Origin: Paraburkholderia dioscoreae
Lineage (GTDB): Bacteria; Pseudomonadota; Gammaproteobacteria; Burkholderiales; Burkholderiaceae
Assembly: GCF_902459535.1 (NCBI RefSeq)
Contig: NZ_LR699554.1
Span: 1,922,001 to 1,986,000, forward strand
Direction: 5' to 3'
DNA length: 64,000 nucleotides
Positions 7,047 through 15,857 of this stretch are shown here, piece after piece. How positions within the stretch are numbered: position 1 is the first letter of the stretch; the number at the start of each line of letters is the position of its first letter. The notes beneath the pieces were generated by a model. It ran no database searches and was not told the origin of the DNA. It worked only from the letters and a program-made list of their open reading frames with translations. Both the position numbers and the translations under genes were made by a program.

Positions 7047-8185
7047 GCGGACCTCGCTTCGCGCGGCAGTTCACGTTGAAAACGCGCCAGAAGCAACAAC
7101 GCCTCCGCCGCGCGCCTAACCTCCCGCGGGTCGGACTGCGGGTCTTCCTGCAAGCCGCGCAGACGCGCCACCACTTTCGCGAGATAGCCGCTTTGCGCGC
7201 CGAGTTCGGCGAGATCGTCGGCGGTGGGCAGCACTTGCAGGCCGCTCAGGTCAACGCGCAAGGCCCGCACGCGGGCGCGGGCTTCTTCCACCGCGACGTG
7301 GATCGCTTCGGCGTCGGCGAGCGCCGCCGTACCGCCGACGGTGACGCGCAGCACGTCGTGGCTACCCAAGGTGGCGAGACGCGCTTTGAGCGAATCCACA
7401 TCGGTCGGCACGGAAATGGTTTCGTCCCAGCGATGCCATTGATATTGACCGACCCGCACCGGCTCGACCACCGGCGCCGCGCCCGGCTCCTGCAGCGTGA
7501 CGTCGAGCATGAAGCCCGGATCGTTGGCACGGAAGCGGTCCTGCTCGTGCGTGCCGGCGTACCAGGTGCGCTCGTCGACGCGCAGATGGCCGTGCCAGTC
7601 GCCGAGCGCCAGATAGTCCAGACGCGCGCTCGCGGCACGCGTGGGCGCGATCGGATTCGACGAGTCGATGCCTTCCTGCAGAATCCCGCTCACGCTGCCG
7701 TGCGCGAGTCCGACGCGGTGATAGCCGGCCGGCGTCTCCGTGGTATCGAAGAACCCCGTGGTGTCGTCATACGTGATGCGTTGCGTGAGCGGCGCGCACA
7801 GCAGCGCGCAACGGCAGGCGTCGAGCAGCACCACGCCGGGTTCGAGCACCACGCGCACATTCGGCGCGATGCAGTTCAGGCGCTGGGCACGCGTCCAGAC
7901 GCTCTCGACGAGCGCCGCGTCGTGATTGCCCGGCAACATGATCCACGGCCCGGTAAAGGCTTGCAGCGCACCGAACAGACGGCGGATCACCGTGTCCGAG
8001 ACGGTTTGCAGATCGAATACGTCGCCGGCCACGAGCACGGCGTCGACCTTGCGCGCGGCGGCTTCTCCGGCGATCCGGCGCACGGTCTCGAAGCGCGCTT
8101 CGGCAAGATGCGCCGCCTCGTCCGGTTCGAACTGGCCGAATTGCGTGCCTATCTGCCAGTCCGCGGTGTGCAGAAACCTGATCAC
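7043..8185 (-). CDS. SbcD/YhaO-like DNA repair exonuclease (metallophosphoesterase)
   Basis: This 380-residue calcineurin-type phosphoesterase carries the metal-binding motifs FLHTADWQIG (Asp, His) at the N-terminus, VAGDVFD, GNHD in MLPGNHDA, LAHGSV and LGDWHGH. Family members are Mn-dependent 3'-5' exonucleases/endonucleases that work with an SMC-like ATPase, here encoded next with a 4-base overlap. The start is GTG 8185 because GGAGG lies 5 bases upstream and the phosphoesterase domain begins there; the frame is open further upstream but gives no plausible sequence. It is divergent from the DUF445 gene across about 210 bases, which must hold both promoters. Confidence 0.88.
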   Translation of the reverse strand: MIRFLHTADWQIGTQFGQFEPDEAAHLAEARFETVRRIAGEAAARKVDAVLVAGDVFDLQTVSDTVIRRLFGALQAFTGPWIMLPGNHDAALVESVWTRAQRLNCIAPNVRVVLEPGVVLLDACRCALLCAPLTQRITYDDTTGFFDTTETPAGYHRVGLAHGSVSGILQEGIDSSNPIAPTRAASARLDYLALGDWHGHLRVDERTWYAGTHEQDRFRANDPGFMLDVTLQEPGAAPVVEPVRVGQYQWHRWDETISVPTDVDSLKARLATLGSHDVLRVTVGGTAALADAEAIHVAVEEARARVRALRVDLSGLQVLPTADDLAELGAQSGYLAKVVARLRGLQEDPQSDPREVRRAAEALLLLARFQRELPREARSA

Positions 8186-8396
8186 TGTGCCTCCATTCCG
8201 TTCAATTGCAATCTGCCTCGCCGGGCAAGCCCGCGCGGTCTGACCGCAGATGTTACCGTGCCGGCGCGGCAAAGATAGTCCCGGGCGGTTGCCACGTGGC
8301 CCGGCGGGCGGCGCTACACTCGCGTTTTCGGCACGCGCGTCGAGCGCGCCCCATCATTTCAATCGACCTGGACCTGGACCCGCTGCCTCGCCGCCA

Positions 8397-9686
8397 ATGA
8401 ACAAAGCAATCGAACTGAAGAAGGCCAAGCGCACGCCGTTGCTGCTGTTGCTGGCCGCCGCCTGCGTTTTCGTGGTGACCGCGTTCATGCCGCGCGGCAT
8501 CTGGGTGGACGGCATCAAGGCGATCGCCGAGGCCGCGATGGTCGGCGCGCTGGCCGACTGGTTCGCCGTGGCCGCCCTGTTTCGCCGCGTGCCGATCCCG
8601 CTCGTTTCCGCGCACACTGCGATCATTCCGAGGAACAAGCACAAGATCGCCGACAACCTGGCGGTTTTCGTGCAGGACAAGTTTCTGGATGTGCCTTCGC
8701 TGGTCGGCCTGATCCAGAAACACAACCCGGCGCAGAGCATCACCGGCTGGTTGACGCAACCGGCCAACACCGCGCGGTTGGGCGATTACGTCGTCAAGCT
8801 CACCAGCGGCATTCTGGAATTGACCGACGACGTACGCATTCAGAGCTTCATCAAGGGAGCGCTGCGCGACGTGCTGGCCAAGGTGGATCTGTCGCAATCG
8901 ATGGGCGCGATTCTCGACACGCTCACCAAAGACGGCCGCCATCAGGAACTGCTCGACGCCGGCATCGAACAGGTCATCGCGCTGCTGCGCGAACCGCAGG
9001 CGCGCGAGTTTATCGCCGAGCGCATTGTCGATTGGGTGAAGAGCGAATATCCGAAGATGGAAAAAATTCTGCCTTCGGCATGGCTCGGCGAGAAAGGCGC
9101 CGAAGCGCTCGCCAACGCGGTGAACCGCATGCTCGAACAGGTCAGCGAGAACCCCACGCATCAGCTTCGCCAGAAGTTCGACGACGCCGCTCACAAGCTG
9201 ATCGTCAAGCTCAAGACCGATCCCGCCTTCCTGCAAAAAGGCGACGAGCTGAAGCGCTATCTGGTGGAAGGCGAGGCGCTCAGTTCGTATGTGAAAGACA
9301 TGTGGGGCGAATTGCGCGCGTGGCTCAAACGCGATCTGCAAAGCAGCGACTCGGCCCTGCATGCGCGCGTGATGGCGATGGGCGAATGGGTCGGCCGCGA
9401 ACTCGCGAACGATCCGGCCTTGCGCCAGTCGCTCAACGACCATCTCGAAGAAGCGGCGCGCGCGCTGGCGCCGGACTTTGCGCAGTTCCTCACGCGGCAT
9501 ATCAGCGACACCGTCAAGAACTGGGACTCGCGCGAAATGTCACGGCAGATCGAGCTGAACATCGGTAAGGATCTGCAATACATTCGCATCAACGGGACGA
9601 TTGTCGGCGGCTTTATCGGCCTGCTGCTGTATGCGAGTTCGCAGGTGTTCGAGTTGCTGCGGCTGCACATGGGATACATGGGATAA
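8397..9686 (+). CDS. DUF445 family membrane-anchored protein
   Basis: This is a 429-residue DUF445 (YjiN-like) protein. It has an N-terminal hydrophobic segment (LLLLLAAACVFVVTAF), the conserved AMVGALADWFAVAALFRR block with a second helix, then a long charged helical region, and a C-terminal membrane segment (GTIVGGFIGLLLYASSQVFELL). The signature ADWFAV...FRRVPIPLVSAHTAIIPRNK...IADNLAVFVQDKFL is diagnostic. The molecular role of the family is not established. ATG 8397 is chosen because the protein aligns from MNKAIELKKAKRTP; the open frame upstream is not protein-like. It stands alone between a divergent repair gene and an AI-2E permease gene. Confidence 0.88.
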   Translation: MNKAIELKKAKRTPLLLLLAAACVFVVTAFMPRGIWVDGIKAIAEAAMVGALADWFAVAALFRRVPIPLVSAHTAIIPRNKHKIADNLAVFVQDKFLDVPSLVGLIQKHNPAQSITGWLTQPANTARLGDYVVKLTSGILELTDDVRIQSFIKGALRDVLAKVDLSQSMGAILDTLTKDGRHQELLDAGIEQVIALLREPQAREFIAERIVDWVKSEYPKMEKILPSAWLGEKGAEALANAVNRMLEQVSENPTHQLRQKFDDAAHKLIVKLKTDPAFLQKGDELKRYLVEGEALSSYVKDMWGELRAWLKRDLQSSDSALHARVMAMGEWVGRELANDPALRQSLNDHLEEAARALAPDFAQFLTRHISDTVKNWDSREMSRQIELNIGKDLQYIRINGTIVGGFIGLLLYASSQVFELLRLHMGYMG

Positions 9687-9823
9687 GCGATAGCCCCGCG
9701 CTCCATCAAAGCGCCTACAATCCGGGCATACGACTTGCTCAAGCGCATTGCCCGGACAACCTCTCCCTGTTCGCGAGCGGCCAGCATAAGAACGACAGCG
9801 CTTCTCATTCGGAACGTGTGCTC

Positions 9824-11776
9824 ATGAAAATATCGTTACCGCCGCATGGGCGGCCGAACCGCGTTTACCCGCCGGGTACGCCCAGTCTGCATGGCCTCGC
9901 GTCGGTCATTACCGGCGTGGTGGTGGTGTGCGCGCTGTACTTCGGCCGCGCGGTGTTGATCCCGATTACGCTATCGGTGCTGCTCAGCTTCCTGCTCGCG
10001 CCGCTCGTGCAGATGTTGCGGCGTTTGCATATGGGGCAATTGCCGTCCATCTTCATTGCGGTGCTGTTCGCGCTGGCGAGCCTGCTCGCGGTCGGCGCGC
10101 TGATCGGCGCGCAATTGGTGCAGCTCGCGGGCGACCTGCCGCAGTACCAGGTGGCGATCGAACAGAAGATCGAAACGGTTCAGGAAAAGACCGTTGGCCG
10201 CGCCGATTCGCTGATGAGCCGCGCCGCCGTCGCCCTGCAACGCGTGGCGCCTTCCAGACCGAACCCGCCGCGCCCCACCGGACGCGCGGCGCGCAACGCG
10301 CCCGCCGTGCCGCAGCCGGTCGAAGTGCACGAGCCCTCGCCCACGCCGTTGCAGCTTGCGCAGCGTGCGTTGTCGCCGGCCATTGCGCCGATCGAAACGA
10401 CCTTTATCGTGCTGGTCGTGACGATTTTCATCCTGCTGCAGCGCGAGGATTTGCGCGACCGCTTGATCAGCCTGTTCGGTTCGCGCGATCTTCACCGCAC
10501 CACGACCGCGATCAACGACGCCGCCGTGCGTCTGAGCCGCTACTTCGTCGCGCAGTTGGGCGTGAATCTCAGCGCGGGCGGCGTGATCGCGATCGGGCTA
10601 GCCATCATCGGCGTGCCCGGTGCGCTGCTGTTCGGCGTGATTGCCGCCTTGCTGCGCTTCGTACCGTATATCGGCATCTGGATCGCCGCGATTCTCGCGG
10701 TCTTTCTTGCCGCCGCGATCCAGCCGCAATGGACGATGGCGGTCTATACGCTGATCCTGTTCATCGTGGTCGACCTGGTGGCCGGGCAGATCGCCGAGCC
10801 GCTGCTGTACGGCCACCGTTCTGGCCTGTCGCCGCTCGCGGTAGTGGTCGCGGCGATTTTCTGGAGCTGGCTGTGGGGGCCGATCGGCCTCGTTCTGTCC
10901 ACGCCGCTCACGTTGTGCGTGGTCACGCTCGGGCGCTACGCCGACCGGCTGAACTTTCTGACCGTGCTGCTCGGCGATCAGCCGGCTCTCACACCCGCGC
11001 AGACCTTCTATCAGCGGTTGCTCGCGGACGATCCGCATGAGGCGATCGTGCAGGCGGAGCGGCTGCTGCGCGAGATGTCGCTGGTCGACTACTACGACAA
11101 GGTCGCCCTCGAAGGCCTCAAGCTCGCCCGCAACGATGCCATGCGCGGCGTGCTGATGCCCGATCAGTTGCAGCGTATCAACGACGCGCTGGTGGACATT
11201 GTCGAAAACCTGGAGATCGCGGACGGCTTGCCGGACCGCCTGTCGCGCATCGACCCCGCCGACTCCGCGAGCGCGCTGTTGGCCTCCGCCTCGGCCGATC
11301 TTTCCGAGCGGCACGACAGCCATATTTCGGCCCACCCACGTCTGCGCGACGCCGCCGAAAAAACGTCCGTGCTATGCGTGCCCGGACGCGGTTCGTTCGA
11401 CGAAGTCACGACCGCGATTGCCGTGCAACTGCTCGGTCGCCAGGGTCTCGCGCCGATGATGGCCACGCACTCGGGCTACCGGAGCGCGCGCGCCGATGAA
11501 CCGGGTTTCAAGGACGCGTCGATCATCTGCATCGTCTCGCTCGACGCGCCCGATTCGCCGCCGTATCTACGCAACATGCTGCGGCGTACGCGGGAATGGC
11601 GACCGCGAGCGACGCTCGTGGTCGGCGTGGGCGGCGCGCCGGAAGGCGGCCCGGAGATGGGCGCAACCGGTGCCTCGCATGCGGCCCCGACCTTCCGCGC
11701 AATGATCGAGGAGTGCCTCGCGGCTTCGAGTGTGCAGCATGCGCGCCAGCCTTCGCATGTGGGCGGAGCCGACTGA
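9824..11776 (+). CDS. AI-2E/PerM family transporter with long C-terminal extension
   Basis: This 650-residue protein has about the first 380 residues forming the AI-2E exporter/PerM permease domain: paired N-terminal helices (SVITGVVVVCALYFGRAVLI, then LSVLLSFLLAPLVQMLRR), a soluble loop, and C-terminal helices including the family hallmark RFVPYIGIWIAAILAV and the later SGLSPLAVVVAAIFWSWLWG. Usual members are 340-400 residues. Here about 250 cytoplasmic residues follow, ending in a separate Rossmann-like block (ATLVVGVGGAPEGGPEMGATG). ATG 9824 is used; a GTG lies 6 bases upstream in frame. Substrates of this family vary (autoinducer-2, ions, small organics) and none can be assigned here. Confidence 0.82.
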   Translation: MKISLPPHGRPNRVYPPGTPSLHGLASVITGVVVVCALYFGRAVLIPITLSVLLSFLLAPLVQMLRRLHMGQLPSIFIAVLFALASLLAVGALIGAQLVQLAGDLPQYQVAIEQKIETVQEKTVGRADSLMSRAAVALQRVAPSRPNPPRPTGRAARNAPAVPQPVEVHEPSPTPLQLAQRALSPAIAPIETTFIVLVVTIFILLQREDLRDRLISLFGSRDLHRTTTAINDAAVRLSRYFVAQLGVNLSAGGVIAIGLAIIGVPGALLFGVIAALLRFVPYIGIWIAAILAVFLAAAIQPQWTMAVYTLILFIVVDLVAGQIAEPLLYGHRSGLSPLAVVVAAIFWSWLWGPIGLVLSTPLTLCVVTLGRYADRLNFLTVLLGDQPALTPAQTFYQRLLADDPHEAIVQAERLLREMSLVDYYDKVALEGLKLARNDAMRGVLMPDQLQRINDALVDIVENLEIADGLPDRLSRIDPADSASALLASASADLSERHDSHISAHPRLRDAAEKTSVLCVPGRGSFDEVTTAIAVQLLGRQGLAPMMATHSGYRSARADEPGFKDASIICIVSLDAPDSPPYLRNMLRRTREWRPRATLVVGVGGAPEGGPEMGATGASHAAPTFRAMIEECLAASSVQHARQPSHVGGAD

Positions 11777-11894
11777 GCGCGCCTCTGCAACGAGTCGCGC
11801 GACGAGACAGGTTCGTAGGTGGGTACATGTGCCCGCCCAGCCTTTCTCGCGATCTGCTCGCGAACCGGCGAAGATAATCGGGTCTCAAGGACGA

Positions 11895-14294
11895 TTAGCG
11901 GCGAAATCCTCCTCGCCGCATGCCGCCGCCGGCAAAGCCCCCCTCGCCGCCGAAACGTCCCGCTCCTGGCGACCCTCTGCCGTCGCCCCATTGATTCGCC
12001 GAGTGATCGAACCTTTGCTGGCCGACATCGCGCGCCTCGCGTTGCTGTTCCAGATCGCCGCTCACGTCCGCTTTCGGCTGGACTGATTGCCAGCCGTTGG
12101 CGGTGTGCTGTTGCCAACCGCCGCCCTGGGTATGCTGATAGACGTTGCCGTCGTGGCCGGCATAGACGTCGCCGTTGTTCCATGCCACGGCATTGCCTTT
12201 CGACTGATTGGTCACGATGCCCTTGCCGGCGCTCGTGTACTGGCCCGTTTGCGTGTTGCCGGCCACGCCGAACTCGGCCGCGCCTGCCCGGCCTGTCTGC
12301 GCGTTAGACCCGGCCACCTGGCGCCCGCCCGCGAAGTTGCCGTTGTACTGGTTGCCGGCAATGCCGCCGCGCGCCGCGCCTTCCCGCCCCGTCGACGGAT
12401 TTGCAAACGAACCCTGCCGCCCGGCCGCGTAGTTCCCCGAGTAGGGATTGAACGCGGCGCCCCGACTGCCCTGGAAGCGCGCCCCGGTCGCCGGGTTGTA
12501 GCCGGCCGCCGCCGAGCCGCGCCCTTGCGTACCGGTCCACGGGTTCCAGCCCGAGGCGTGCGTCACGGTGCCTTGTCCCCAGCGTCCATAGAAATTCGCC
12601 TGGTTCACGTTGACGTTGTTCCATCCACCGCCGCCCCAGTATGGGCCCCAGTACGGCTCGGCAGCGCCCCAGATCGCCCCCGCCGCGAAGCCGAAGGCGA
12701 ACCCCGCTGCCGCGTTGAGGGCAAAGCCCGCGTCGTAACCGTAGGTCGGCGGATAACCGTAGTAGACCGCGCCGACGTACGGCGGATAGACATAGCCTGT
12801 GCCGTAGACCACGGTACCCTCGGCATTCACCACGACGCCCATGTAACCCGGCGTATAACCCACGACCACGGTTTCCGGCGTCACCGAGTAGATACGCACG
12901 TACACCACGTAATGCAGAGGTGAACTGGCCGGAATCGCGTAGATCGCGCTGGGCACTTCGGTCGCTACACGCCATGTGCCATCGGGCGCCGCCGCGGTGA
13001 ACCAGATGCCGCTCGACACGGCGTAATAGTGTGTGGAGTCCACCGCGATCACCGGTGTGCCGGTATTGACCGCATAACTCAGCGCCGTGCCTGCGATCGG
13101 CGTGAAGCGCGGTGCGCCGTCGTATGCAACGCTCAGCGTGGCGCTCGCGCGCGAGACCGTGGCCGTCTGCGCAATGGTGGCCGCGATGGCGGCCTCCCTC
13201 GCCTGCGGCGTGCCCGGGATCGAGACCAGGACGTTGGCCCTGGGGTCGTGCGGCGAAATCCTCGCGAAATCCGCGGGGAGTTCGCTGCCTGAAACATACT
13301 GCCAGGGCCCGCCTTCCGAAGCGGCGCGGAACCATCGCCCGGAGAGCAGCACGTAGTACTGATTCGTGGCCGGGTCCACGAAGACAGCATGGTCGCTATT
13401 GGCGACGGTCAGCAGACTGACGCCCTCGACCGGCGTCAGTTTCATCTGGCCGTCGGTCACAATCAGTTCCGTCGGCTCCGTGGCGATCAGCACGACCGGC
13501 GCTCGCGCCGGGCGCTGGCCATTGGCCGGCAACAGAGGATCGGCCTTGCCGCTCGCCTCGGCACGTTGCGCCGCCGCCAGCAGGGCTTGCGGCGGCGCCG
13601 TCCGCACGCCCCATTGACCGCCGGCCGACGCGGCCGAATACCAGTAACCCGCAGCATGCAGATACAGCGTGCCGCTCCCGTCCTGCAGCAGCAACGCCCG
13701 GCTGTTCAGCGCCCGTTGATAGCCCGTCCCGTTCACCGGCCGCCAGACCGGCGCACCGTCCACGAGGACCAGCACCGTCGCCCTCGTCGCGAAGACGATT
13801 CGCGGAGCCTCGTTCTGGACGGCCATGCGCTGCGTGGCCGCGAGTTGCTTCGACGCAGCGTAGCTCGTCTGCAGTTCGTCCAGCGACGTGGTCAGTCCGG
13901 CCGACGGCAAATGCGCCAGCAACACCTGCCTGGTCTGATCCGCGACGCCCGGGTTGGTCGGCACATCCACGCTCGCGATCTCGATATGAGTGAGTTGCGC
14001 GAGTCCCGACACCTTGTCGATCTCGACGGTCGCCGAGAAGTGCGCCACGCCGTAGGTCGGCGTGCCGTCGCTTGCGCCAACGGCTACCGCGGCACGGCCC
14101 GCTATGCGGTTGCCTTCCCATGTCTCGATCTGCGGCTGATAAAGTTCGACGTGCTGCCTGTCGGCATCGAAACTGCGAGGCCAAACCGACGGCGCTGCCG
14201 CGCGGGGAGGATTCGCCGCCTCTACATGCATGCCCCAGCAGGCGAGGCAGGTTGTAGCAAACAGCATGGTCAGGTTTTTACTTATTCTGGACAT
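11895..14294 (-). CDS. exported repeat-rich protein (annotated in relatives as carbohydrate-binding or autotransporter-like)
   Basis: This 799-residue exported protein has a signal peptide at about 1-26 (hydrophobic LTMLFATTCLACW, cleavage near VEA-ANPP). Residues up to about 460 hold three copies of a short motif in which a Tyr-rich strand leads to G-x-W(F/Y)-x-A-(A/S) and Gly-x-Trp, for example YYVLLSGRWFRAASEGGPW. A Tyr/Pro/Gly-rich stretch follows (YVYPPYVGAVYYGYPP), then degenerate Asn-Thr-Gly repeats (NPATGARFQG, NPYSGNYAAG, NPSTGREG, NAQTGRAG). Similar Burkholderia proteins are annotated loosely; no enzymatic motif was seen. It lies 101 bases downstream of the RND outer-membrane gene on the same strand. 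A cell-surface or periplasmic structural role is an inference. Confidence 0.6.
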   Translation of the reverse strand: MSRISKNLTMLFATTCLACWGMHVEAANPPRAAAPSVWPRSFDADRQHVELYQPQIETWEGNRIAGRAAVAVGASDGTPTYGVAHFSATVEIDKVSGLAQLTHIEIASVDVPTNPGVADQTRQVLLAHLPSAGLTTSLDELQTSYAASKQLAATQRMAVQNEAPRIVFATRATVLVLVDGAPVWRPVNGTGYQRALNSRALLLQDGSGTLYLHAAGYWYSAASAGGQWGVRTAPPQALLAAAQRAEASGKADPLLPANGQRPARAPVVLIATEPTELIVTDGQMKLTPVEGVSLLTVANSDHAVFVDPATNQYYVLLSGRWFRAASEGGPWQYVSGSELPADFARISPHDPRANVLVSIPGTPQAREAAIAATIAQTATVSRASATLSVAYDGAPRFTPIAGTALSYAVNTGTPVIAVDSTHYYAVSSGIWFTAAAPDGTWRVATEVPSAIYAIPASSPLHYVVYVRIYSVTPETVVVGYTPGYMGVVVNAEGTVVYGTGYVYPPYVGAVYYGYPPTYGYDAGFALNAAAGFAFGFAAGAIWGAAEPYWGPYWGGGGWNNVNVNQANFYGRWGQGTVTHASGWNPWTGTQGRGSAAAGYNPATGARFQGSRGAAFNPYSGNYAAGRQGSFANPSTGREGAARGGIAGNQYNGNFAGGRQVAGSNAQTGRAGAAEFGVAGNTQTGQYTSAGKGIVTNQSKGNAVAWNNGDVYAGHDGNVYQHTQGGGWQQHTANGWQSVQPKADVSGDLEQQREARDVGQQRFDHSANQWGDGRGSPGAGRFGGEGGFAGGGMRRGGFRR

Positions 14295-14395
14295 CGCTTC
14301 ATTCTCCCTGTTTTTTCACGTTCTGCTGCCCTATCCATCGCTCCTCGCCCAACCTTTGTTTCACGATTGGCCACGCATACCGGGTCGCTTGAGTA

Positions 14396-15856
14396 CTACC
14401 GTGTTTCGGCTTGCGCACCGGTCCCGCCTTGCTCCAATGCTGCAAGTGCATCCGCGCCCCAACCGCCGCCCAGCGCTTTGTAAAGCGTGACGAGAGACGT
14501 GTATTCATTGCCGCGGGTTTGCGCATAAGCCAGTTGCGCGCTGAACAGACTTCGCTCGGCGTCGAGAACTTCCATGTAGCTCGTGTAGCCGCCTTCATAG
14601 CGTTGTCGCGCGAGTCTTGCGTAGGCGTTCAGCGCATCGACCTGGCGCTCTTGCGCGACCAGACGTTCGCATGACTTCCCGACGCCGAGAAGCGCGTCGC
14701 TGACTTCCTGGAATGCCGACTGCACAGCCTTCTGATACGCGTAGAGCGTTTGTTGCTGGCGTGCCTGGGCCTGCTCGACCTGTCCGGCAATGTTGCCGGC
14801 CGAGAAAATCGGTTGCGTCAGTGCTCCGGCAAACGCCCAGGTGTTCGCCGGGCCGCTAAAGAGCCTGCTTAACTGCGTGCTCGACGAGCCGAGCAATCCC
14901 GTGAGCGAAATCTGCGGAAAATAAAGCGCACGCGCCGCGCCGATCAACGCATTGGCGGCAACCAGGTTCTGTTCGGCCTGCAGCACGTCCGGACGGCGCG
15001 CGAGCAATTCTGAAGGCAAGCCCGCCGGCACACTGGGAGACTGGAGTTCGTCGAGCGTGCGGCCACGAAGAATGGGACCGGGGTTGCGGCCGAGCAATAC
15101 CGACAGCGCGTCTTCCTGCTGCCCGATCTGCGCTTCAATGGCGGGAATATCCGCGAGCGACGCCTCGTATTCCGACTGGCTCTGGGCCAGTTCGACCTGC
15201 GAGATCTGCCCACCCTTGAAGCGCAGTTCGAAGACCTTCACCGAACCGGCGCGGCTCGCCGCCGTTGCCCTGGCAATCTCGAGTTGCTGATCGAGACTGC
15301 GCAGATTGATATAGGACGTGGCGACCGATGCAACGAGCGTGAGGAGCGTGGCCCGCTGCCCTTCCTCGCTGGCGAGCAGATTCGCGCGCGCGGCTTCGGT
15401 CTGACGCCGCACGCGGCCGAACGCGTCGATTTCCCATGAGATAGGCAACGTGGCATTGAACGACGTGTAGTCCGTTCCAATGCCGGCCGGCAACGAACTT
15501 TGGGCAAGCGGCGAGACACGCTGGCGACCCGCGTTGAAACCCGCGCTAATCTGCGGAAACAGTTGCGAACGCGTGGTGACGAACTGTCCGCGAAACTCGT
15601 CGACTCGAGCCGCGGCGATTTTCAGATCCCTGTTCTGCGCGAGCGCGGTCGAAATGAGTTCGTTCAGCACTGGATCGCCAAACTGAGCCCACCACGCCGT
15701 ATCGACGATTTGCGCCTGCGTACTATCCGAAAAGCGAAACGTGGCCGGTGTTTCGATAGACGGTCTGACATAGTCCGGGCCCATCAGGCAGCCGCTCAGA
15801 CACAGGCAAAGCCCAAGTGCCGACACCCAGGAAAAACTTGAACCGACTGGACGCAT
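14396..15856 (-). CDS. RND efflux outer membrane lipoprotein, OprM/NodT family
   Basis: This 486-residue TolC-type outer-membrane channel has a lipoprotein signal ending in LSGC (lipid-modified Cys23), then the family start MGPDYVRPSIETP. Two related halves carry conserved blocks such as RARVDE-like AAARVDEFRGQF, RPDVLQAEQNLVAANALIGAARALYFPQISLTG and ARQRYEGGYTSYMEVLDAERSLFSAQL. It forms the duct through which the RND pump expels substrate. ATG 15856 lies one base after the stop of the RND gene, so it is the last gene of the MFP-RND-OMF operon. Confidence 0.95.
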   Translation of the reverse strand: MRPVGSSFSWVSALGLCLCLSGCLMGPDYVRPSIETPATFRFSDSTQAQIVDTAWWAQFGDPVLNELISTALAQNRDLKIAAARVDEFRGQFVTTRSQLFPQISAGFNAGRQRVSPLAQSSLPAGIGTDYTSFNATLPISWEIDAFGRVRRQTEAARANLLASEEGQRATLLTLVASVATSYINLRSLDQQLEIARATAASRAGSVKVFELRFKGGQISQVELAQSQSEYEASLADIPAIEAQIGQQEDALSVLLGRNPGPILRGRTLDELQSPSVPAGLPSELLARRPDVLQAEQNLVAANALIGAARALYFPQISLTGLLGSSSTQLSRLFSGPANTWAFAGALTQPIFSAGNIAGQVEQAQARQQQTLYAYQKAVQSAFQEVSDALLGVGKSCERLVAQERQVDALNAYARLARQRYEGGYTSYMEVLDAERSLFSAQLAYAQTRGNEYTSLVTLYKALGGGWGADALAALEQGGTGAQAETR

Positions 15857-15857
15857 G

